A DNA stretch of 64,000 nucleotides from ZC4RG30 sp039917615 (GTDB lineage: Bacteria; Pseudomonadota; Gammaproteobacteria; Steroidobacterales; Steroidobacteraceae). The notes below the pieces were generated by a model that was not told where the DNA came from, did not search any database, and saw only the letters and a list, made by a program, of their open reading frames with translations. The position numbers and the translations under genes are program-made. Positions 58,668-64,000 of the stretch are shown one piece after another. Numbering within the stretch: the stretch's first letter is position 1; the number at the start of each line of letters is the position of its first letter. The stretch is taken from positions 1-64,000 of the forward strand of contig JBDSJD010000023.1 of the NCBI GenBank assembly GCA_039917615.1. The letters run 5' to 3'.

Positions 58668-59357
58668 TCAGCGCCGGTCCTCGTAGTGATATCCGACGCT
58701 GTAGACCGAGTGGATGAACTCCTCGTGGGGCACCACGTCGGCGATCTTGCGGCGCAGCTTCTTGATGTGGCTGTCGACGGTGCGATCGGCCACGATCCTC
58801 TCATCCCGATACATCGCATCCATGAGTTGGTCGCGCGAGAAGATGCGCCCTGGCTGATTGGCCAACACGCTGAGCAGCTTGAATTCCACTGCCGTCAGAT
58901 CCAGCGGCCGGCCATCGAGTGTGGCGCGCCAGCCGGACTCATCCAGCGTAAGACCGCCCGCCTTCGGCGCCGCGGAGCGCGCCCGCCGTGTGCGTCTCAG
59001 TACTGTGGCAACGCGCGCCACCACTTCGCGCGGGCTGAACGGTTTGCAGATGTAGTCGTCGGCGCCAAGCTCCAGGCCCAGCAGGCGATCGATCTCTTCG
59101 ACACGCGCGGTGACCATGATGATGGCGGCATCGGAGAAAGTGCGCAGCTCGCGGCACAACTCCAGCCCGCTCCTGCCCGGCAGCATTACATCAAGCAGGA
59201 TCAAATCTACCGGGTTGCTGCGCACCCATGGCTCGACTTCATCGCCCCGTGCAAGCCGGTGCGTCACATAGCCCTGCTGCCGCAGGTAATCGCGTAGCAC
59301 TTCTGCGATCTTGTCTTCGTCTTCGACGACAAGAATGATTGCGGCCGGTTCGCTCAT
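58668..59357 (-). CDS. baeR: OmpR-family response regulator, BaeR-like
   Basis: A 229-residue regulator. The receiver domain has VVEDEDKIAE, Asp56 in LILLDVMLPGRSGLE, TARVEEIDRLLGLELGADDY and KPFSPRE. The winged-helix domain has LTAVEFKLLSVLANQPGRIFSRDQL and DRTVDSHIKKLRRKI. The sequence resembles BaeR, which activates efflux genes under envelope stress. Here the divergent macAB-type genes beyond baeS are the likely targets. It lies 14 bp after baeS. Confidence 0.88.
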   Translation of the reverse strand: MSEPAAIILVVEDEDKIAEVLRDYLRQQGYVTHRLARGDEVEPWVRSNPVDLILLDVMLPGRSGLELCRELRTFSDAAIIMVTARVEEIDRLLGLELGADDYICKPFSPREVVARVATVLRRTRRARSAAPKAGGLTLDESGWRATLDGRPLDLTAVEFKLLSVLANQPGRIFSRDQLMDAMYRDERIVADRTVDSHIKKLRRKIADVVPHEEFIHSVYSVGYHYEDRR

Positions 59358-59371
59358 GATTTACGCACGCG

Positions 59372-60922
59372 TTATGAAAGTGGTAGCCAGATGCTCCAGC
59401 ACAGGCCACCCAGGGAACTGTGGCTGGCCTGCATGCGGCCGCCGTGGGCGTCGATTATTGCCTTGACGATGGCAAGTCCGAGCCCACTGCCGCCACTCAT
59501 TCTGGCGCGCGATTCATCAACTCGATACAGCCGGTCTGTCAGGCGGTGCAGATCCTGGTCGCCGACGCCTGGCGGCGAGTCTTCCCAATCGATGCGTGCA
59601 TTCACACCCTCGCTAACGGCGCGAATGACCAGCCTGCCTGGTGATTCGGTATAGCGCAGCGTGTTCTGCAGGAGGTTACCGAATACTTGCGCGAGCCGGT
59701 CCGAGTCGGCATTTACCACGATGGACTGGTCCAGATGCGTTTGCACCTGCACGCCTTTCTCCTCGATCGCAGAGTGTCCGGCTGCCAATGCGTCTTCGAT
59801 GATTTCAGTGAGATCTGCCCGCTCCTTGCGGCAGGTCAGTGCGCCAAGATCCGACAGGGACAGCAGCCGCAGATCCTCGACCAGCCGCGTCAGCTGATGC
59901 ACTTCCTGCGCCACCGACGCCATGCTGCCTTGAGTAAGCGGCCGCACGCCATCCTGCATTGCCTCCACCTCGGCACGCAGCGAGGTCAGCGGTGTGCGCA
60001 GTTCATGTGCGATGTCGGCGATCCACTGTTGCCGGCCGCGCTGCGCGGCTTCCAGCGCCTGCGCCAGATGGTTGAAATCACCCGCGAGGCGCGCCAGCTC
60101 ATCGTGGCCGCGCGCGGGAATGCGCGTGGCGTAATCGCCACGCGCCAGCGCGGTGGCACCGTGACCCAACGCGCGCAGGCGACGCGATAACCAGTGCGAG
60201 ATCAGCGCGGCATTCAGCAGCACTGCCGCGAGCATGCCCAGCGCGATGACGCCATAGCTCCACGACTGCTGCTTGGCGAAATAAGACTCCAGCGTTTGCA
60301 CCTGCTGCAATCTGGGTATGTAGCCCAGATATCCCACCGTTGAGTCATCAACCATGATGGGCAGTTTTACCGCCTGAGCGATCATGGCTGCGTCGCTGCG
60401 AGGTACGGGAATCACCACCTTGCTGTCCGCGTCCATCAGCATCAGGCGCCAGTCGAAGGTAATCGGCTGCACAACTGGATTTTCTTGACGGGGAAAGTTG
60501 CCGTCCCGGGGAAAATTGCGCGGCTCCCTTGGAGCACTGCGATCATCCTGCGACGGCTGACCCTGCTCACCACGGGGCTGATTGCGCTCATCGCGCGAGA
60601 AAATTCGCGCCCGCCATCCGAACACCTGGCCCACCATCGCGCCCCATTCTTCGCGGTCTTGTTCCAGCCACTCCCAGCTGCCATGTTGCCGGTAGCCATC
60701 TGCCAGACTCGTGATCATGGGGTCAAGCCGAACTTCCTCGGACTTCCTGACATAGTCAACGAATTCCCTTTCGAAGCTCCAGCTGTAAATCAGGTAGACG
60801 GCCACGACCAGCACCAAGTTGGCGATGGCGATGGCAAGGAACAATTTGACGCCAAGGTTGTCTAGCCTACGGCGCAGACGGCCCGTAAGAGGCTGCGGCG
60901 GGCTGGAATCCTCGTGGCTCAT
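59372..60922 (-). CDS. baeS: Sensor histidine kinase, BaeS-like
   Basis: A 516-residue kinase. Helix 1 is at about 26-46, helix 2 at about 222-245. The periplasmic part (about 50-220) includes an Arg/Asn/Pro/Gln-rich low-complexity stretch (about 108-148) not usual in BaeS, which is about 467 aa in E. coli. Then come HAMP (RLRALGHGATALARGDYATR), the phosphorylated His306 in ADIAHELRTPLTSLRAEV, and the ATPase boxes NLLQNTLRYTESPG and GGSGLGLAIVKAI. The DRLYRVDESR motif fits BaeS. Confidence 0.88.
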   Translation of the reverse strand: MSHEDSSPPQPLTGRLRRRLDNLGVKLFLAIAIANLVLVVAVYLIYSWSFEREFVDYVRKSEEVRLDPMITSLADGYRQHGSWEWLEQDREEWGAMVGQVFGWRARIFSRDERNQPRGEQGQPSQDDRSAPREPRNFPRDGNFPRQENPVVQPITFDWRLMLMDADSKVVIPVPRSDAAMIAQAVKLPIMVDDSTVGYLGYIPRLQQVQTLESYFAKQQSWSYGVIALGMLAAVLLNAALISHWLSRRLRALGHGATALARGDYATRIPARGHDELARLAGDFNHLAQALEAAQRGRQQWIADIAHELRTPLTSLRAEVEAMQDGVRPLTQGSMASVAQEVHQLTRLVEDLRLLSLSDLGALTCRKERADLTEIIEDALAAGHSAIEEKGVQVQTHLDQSIVVNADSDRLAQVFGNLLQNTLRYTESPGRLVIRAVSEGVNARIDWEDSPPGVGDQDLHRLTDRLYRVDESRARMSGGSGLGLAIVKAIIDAHGGRMQASHSSLGGLCWSIWLPLS

Positions 60923-60981
60923 GGCTGCAATCTCATTGCAACTAACTTAAGGGGTGAAAGAGGAAACTTTGTGAAGGGAGA

Positions 60982-60999
60982 TTCCACATTCTTTCCACA
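60982..60999. promoter_or_regulatory. Direct repeat between baeS and macA, possible BaeR site
   Basis: TTCCACA occurs at 60982-60988 and 60993-60999, 11 bp apart, one helical turn. Tandem repeats on one face are how OmpR-family regulators bind. It lies about 80 bp before the macA ATG and 60 bp from the baeS start, inside the 157-bp divergent region. The link to BaeR is by position only. Confidence 0.3.
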
Positions 61000-61079
61000 C
61001 TCGCCGGTCATTCTGCGCTGCGTCCAGGGGCAAATGCACCTGGCATATCCACAATGTTTGCCGTGATGGAAACTCGCAT

Positions 61080-62825
61080 ATGAACGACACCACGACCGCC
61101 TCTCCGCCCACCGCCCCGCGCCGCCGCAAGTCCCATGGCGGGCTGATCTTCGCCATCGTGGTGGTACTCGCCGCAGGCGGCTGGTACGGATGGCACAAAT
61201 ACAAGGCCAATGCCAACAAAGAAGGCGAATACCTCACTGCGACGGTGACCACCGGCAGCATCGAAGACCTGGTCACCTCCACCGGTACGCTGCAACCGCG
61301 CGACTACGTGGATGTGGGTGCGCAGGTTTCGGGCCAGATCGAAGATTTGTTTGTGGAAGTGGGCGATTCGGTGAAGAAGGGCCAGGAGCTCGCGAAGATA
61401 GACGCCACTACGTCGGAGGCCCGTGTTGAAGCCCAAAAGGCCCAGTTGGAAAGCGCGAAGAACACCCTGTTGTCGCAGATAGAGTCACTTGAAAAGGCAA
61501 AGCGGGATTTCGACCGTCAGACCAATCTTTTCGCGCAGGACGCCACGACAAAACAAGCGGTCCTCGACGCCCAAACTACCTATGAGAACGCCAAACGCAG
61601 CAAAGTGAACTCCGAGCTTTCGATCAAGCAGCAGGAAGCCACCATGCGCATCGACGCGAAAAACCTCGCGTACACCTCGATCGTGGCGCCGATCGACGGC
61701 ACCGTGATGAGCATCGCCGTCAAATTGGGTCAGACCGTCAACGCCACGCAGAACGTGCCGAATGTCATGCGTATCGCCAACCTGGAAACGATGACGGTGC
61801 AGTCGGAAGTATCCGAGGCGGATATATCGAAGCTCTATACTGGCATTCCTGTCTACTTCACCACGCTGGGCGGCAACAGCAAGCGCTGGCAGGGCAATCT
61901 CAAGCGCATCGAACCCACCCCGAAAGTGCAGAACAGCGTGGTGCTCTACAACGCACTGTTCGATGTGCAGAACGATGGCAACACCCTGATGCCGTCCATG
62001 ACCGCACAAGTCTTCTTCATCAGCGCCCAGGCTAGGGATGTATTGATAGTCCCGATGGCTGCGCTGCAACAGGGTCAACAGATTGCGCGTGAACAGGCCA
62101 AAGAGAAGGAGAAAAATGCCGCTGCGAAAACCGCTGGCGCGCCTGGCGCCTCCACCCCCACTGCGGCAGGGACGCGTGATGGAACTGGCGCTCCGGCTCC
62201 GGCTACTACGGGTCCAGCAGCGCCAGCAGCAGCCGCCCCCGGCGATGTCGCGGCGAATGGCGATCCAGCCAACAGGCGGGGCGGCGGCGCACAGGGGAAT
62301 CGACCTGGTGGCGGCCAAGGTTTGCGTGCGGGACAGCCCGGCGGCGGCTTCGGCGGGCAGCGCGGGGGCGGCACCGGCGAGCCAGGCGCCAATGGCCAAC
62401 GCCGCGGTTTCAATCCCCAGAACATGTCGCCTGAACAGATCGAACAATTCCGTCGCATGCGCGAGCAGGGTGGCGGCGGCTTCGGCGGGCCGCGCCCGGG
62501 CGGCGACGTCGCAAGGGGTGCTGGTGCGGGCGGAGCGCCGCGCGCCGTGCAGCAGCGCCGCGGTACCGTGGCCGTAAAGAAAGCCGATGGCACGCTTGAG
62601 CTGCGCCAGGTTGTGGTCGGCGTCAACGACCGCGTGCTGGGGCAGGTGCTCTCCGGCCTCAAGGAAGGCGAGGAAGTCGTGGTGGGCAGGCGCGAGTCTG
62701 AAGCCGCGGCTGCAGCCCGTCCCGCCAACGCCAATCAGAACTTCAATCAGAACCGTGGCGCCCAAGGCGGGTTCTCGGGCGGCGGCGGCGGCGGCTTCCA
62801 AGGCGGCGGCGGCAGGCCCTTCTGA
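61080..62825 (+). CDS. macA: MacA-like periplasmic adaptor with long low-complexity insertion
   Basis: A 581-residue membrane-fusion protein. Single N-terminal helix (about 20-38), lipoyl/hairpin region (GSIEDLVTSTGTLQPRDYVD, QVSGQIEDLFVEVGDSVKKG, a coiled-coil hairpin about 100-180) and beta-barrel (VVAPIDGTV-like IVAPIDGTVMSIAVKLGQTV, DISKLYTGIPVYFTTLGG). Residues about 335-490 are an Ala/Pro then Gly/Arg/Gln-rich insertion absent from E. coli MacA (371 aa), before the last domain (VKKADGTLELRQVVVGVND). A Gly-rich tail ends the protein. Its stop overlaps the macB start. Confidence 0.9.
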   Translation: MNDTTTASPPTAPRRRKSHGGLIFAIVVVLAAGGWYGWHKYKANANKEGEYLTATVTTGSIEDLVTSTGTLQPRDYVDVGAQVSGQIEDLFVEVGDSVKKGQELAKIDATTSEARVEAQKAQLESAKNTLLSQIESLEKAKRDFDRQTNLFAQDATTKQAVLDAQTTYENAKRSKVNSELSIKQQEATMRIDAKNLAYTSIVAPIDGTVMSIAVKLGQTVNATQNVPNVMRIANLETMTVQSEVSEADISKLYTGIPVYFTTLGGNSKRWQGNLKRIEPTPKVQNSVVLYNALFDVQNDGNTLMPSMTAQVFFISAQARDVLIVPMAALQQGQQIAREQAKEKEKNAAAKTAGAPGASTPTAAGTRDGTGAPAPATTGPAAPAAAAPGDVAANGDPANRRGGGAQGNRPGGGQGLRAGQPGGGFGGQRGGGTGEPGANGQRRGFNPQNMSPEQIEQFRRMREQGGGGFGGPRPGGDVARGAGAGGAPRAVQQRRGTVAVKKADGTLELRQVVVGVNDRVLGQVLSGLKEGEEVVVGRRESEAAAAARPANANQNFNQNRGAQGGFSGGGGGGFQGGGGRPF

Positions 62826-64000
62826 TGAGCGAGCAGGCAAGCCACGACCCCACCGTTCCCGTCATCGAACTGCGTGGGGTCACCAAAACCTACTTCAACG
62901 GCGACCTGGCGACCGAGGTGCTGCACGGCATAGATCTCAAGATCTACCCGGGCGAGTTCCTGGCCATCATGGGGGCGTCCGGTTCCGGCAAGTCGACGAT
63001 GATGAACATCCTTGGCTGCCTGGACAGGCCCACGACCGGCGAATACCTCTTCAAGGGTCGGGATGTCTCGGATTTCGACCGTGATGAACTGTCCGACCTG
63101 CGGCGCGAATCCTTCGGCTTCGTGTTCCAGAGCTACAACCTGATCGGCGGCAGCACCGCGGCCGAGAACGTCGAAGTGCCGGCCATGTATGCCGGCGTCG
63201 AACTGCATCAGCGCCACGAGCGTTCGCGCGAGCTGCTAACGCGCCTGGGCCTGGCAGAACGGGTCTACTTCCTGCCCAATCAGCTGTCTGGCGGACAGCA
63301 GCAACGTGTGTCCATTTCGCGTGCGCTGATGAATGGCGGCGAAATCATCCTCGCCGACGAACCCACGGGCGCGCTGGACAGCAAGAGCGGCATCGACGTG
63401 ATGAAACTGCTCGACGAACTGTCCGAGCAAGGACACACCGTCATCCTCATCACCCACGCCAGGGAAGTCGCCGACCACGCGCGCCGCGTGATCGAGATCC
63501 GCGACGGCAACATCGTCGCCGACCCGGGGCCCACCATCTCGAAAACGGCACCCCCCGTGCGCAGCTGGACGGCCAGACGCGGGCGCATGAGCCAGATCGC
63601 CACCGGCTTCGAGTCGGCGAAGAGCGCGCTGCGTGCCCTGCGGCACAACATGTTGCGGTCCATCCTGACATTGCTTGGCATCGTGATCGGCGTGGCATCG
63701 GTGATCACGATGCTTGCCATCGGCGATGGCGCGAAGAAGCAGGTCATGGAGACCATCGGCTCGTTCGGCACCAATCTGCTGAATGTCAATGCCGGCTCAA
63801 ACAACAACCAGCGCGGCAGCGATCGCGGTTCTGCCAGCCTCACGCTCGAAGACATCGAAGCCATAAACGGTCTCAATAACGTCATCGCCGCGATTCCCTA
63901 CCAGCAAAGCTCCAAGACATTCCGCTTCAAGGATCGGGACATCAGGGCATCCACGATCGGCACATCAGAAAAGTTTCCGGAAGTGCGAACCTGGCCCATT
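62825..64000 (+). CDS. macB: MacB-type ABC exporter, ATPase-permease (partial)
   Basis: The first 392 codons are present and the gene runs past the right edge. The N-terminal ATPase has IELRGVTKTYFNGDLATEVL, Walker A MGASGSGKSTMMN, the LSGGQQQRVSISRAL signature, ILADEPTGALDSKSG and HAREVADHARRV. The first transmembrane helix of the MacB permease follows (NMLRSILTLLGIVIGVASVITM), then the start of the periplasmic domain. With MacA and an outer-membrane channel it would export macrolides, peptides or lipids. ATG overlaps the macA stop (TGATG). Confidence 0.95.
   Translation, partial: MSEQASHDPTVPVIELRGVTKTYFNGDLATEVLHGIDLKIYPGEFLAIMGASGSGKSTMMNILGCLDRPTTGEYLFKGRDVSDFDRDELSDLRRESFGFVFQSYNLIGGSTAAENVEVPAMYAGVELHQRHERSRELLTRLGLAERVYFLPNQLSGGQQQRVSISRALMNGGEIILADEPTGALDSKSGIDVMKLLDELSEQGHTVILITHAREVADHARRVIEIRDGNIVADPGPTISKTAPPVRSWTARRGRMSQIATGFESAKSALRALRHNMLRSILTLLGIVIGVASVITMLAIGDGAKKQVMETIGSFGTNLLNVNAGSNNNQRGSDRGSASLTLEDIEAINGLNNVIAAIPYQQSSKTFRFKDRDIRASTIGTSEKFPEVRTWPI

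Noticed and set aside
1..64000. CRISPR arrays, tRNA genes, insertion sequences, prophage or toxin-antitoxin genes
   Set aside because: No regular repeat-spacer pattern, tRNA cloverleaf, transposase or phage structural motif was recognised by eye; a dedicated scan could still find small elements.

Overview
The window reads as chromosomal DNA of a high-GC, free-living gammaproteobacterium. The 5' end of a 16S rRNA gene sits at the left edge. The housekeeping genes (tyrS, anmK, erpA, rppH, bifunctional tyrA, bioA, rsmE, gshB, pyrB) are of gammaproteobacterial type, and two blocks keep a Pseudomonas-like order: rrn-tyrS-M23 peptidase-anmK-erpA, and chpC/chpA/pilJIHG-gshB-tonB-yqgE-ruvX-pyrB. The sugar-acid genes and PQQ-type remnants would fit a Steroidobacter/Nevskia/Xanthomonas-like lineage, but that placement is an inference. 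I see no tRNA, insertion sequence, prophage or CRISPR array.

Layout. 1-465: 16S start with leader and two tandem rrn promoters, all leftward. 489-11168: housekeeping block with tyrS, an M23 peptidase, anmK, ppk1 convergent with ppx, erpA, a bactofilin, a coiled-coil membrane protein, rppH and tyrA. 11167-14276: pdxH coupled to a membrane protein plus an exported spermidine-synthase-like protein, then a yqjD/yqjE/yqjK-like trio. 14455-18800: an orphan PilB/GspE-type ATPase, then a metallo-beta-lactamase lipoprotein coupled to an MFS permease. 18739-31968: a sugar cluster. A leftward operon encodes a GguC/AraD1-like enzyme and a YtfQ-YtfR-YtfT-YjfF sugar ABC importer. Divergently there are an arabinonate-type dehydratase, a mutarotase and an exported hydrolase. 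An MHS permease and a two-domain secreted carbohydrate esterase complete it. Together these suggest uptake and non-phosphorylative catabolism of an arabinose- or galactose-type sugar from acetylated plant polysaccharide.

32026-41116: mixed genes (hisN-like phosphatase, cobalamin adenosyltransferase, ampD, aqpZ, a small lipoprotein resembling the N-terminus of a PQQ dehydrogenase, bioA, rsmE, a ComEC-like MBL protein, an EamA permease, a GST). 41117-49554: a compact Chp/Pil chemosensory operon for type IV pili, lacking pilK and chpB and with a receptor that has no periplasmic domain. 49701-54533: gshB, tonB-like, yqgE, ruvX, pyrB and a PyrK-like flavoprotein. 54555-58010: an exported methyltransferase-like protein, then a GntR(YtrA)-type regulator, ABC ATPase and frameshifted permease behind a near-perfect operator palindrome. 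58045-64000: an exported nuclease, BaeSR-like two-component genes, and a divergent MacAB-type exporter running off the right edge.

No wholly novel defence or mobile system is evident. The observations most worth checking are the frameshifted ABC permease with its operator, the stripped-down Chp system, the fused CE7-SGNH esterase, the exported aminopropyltransferase-like and methyltransferase-like proteins, the PQQ-dehydrogenase remnant, and two RNA-hairpin candidates.
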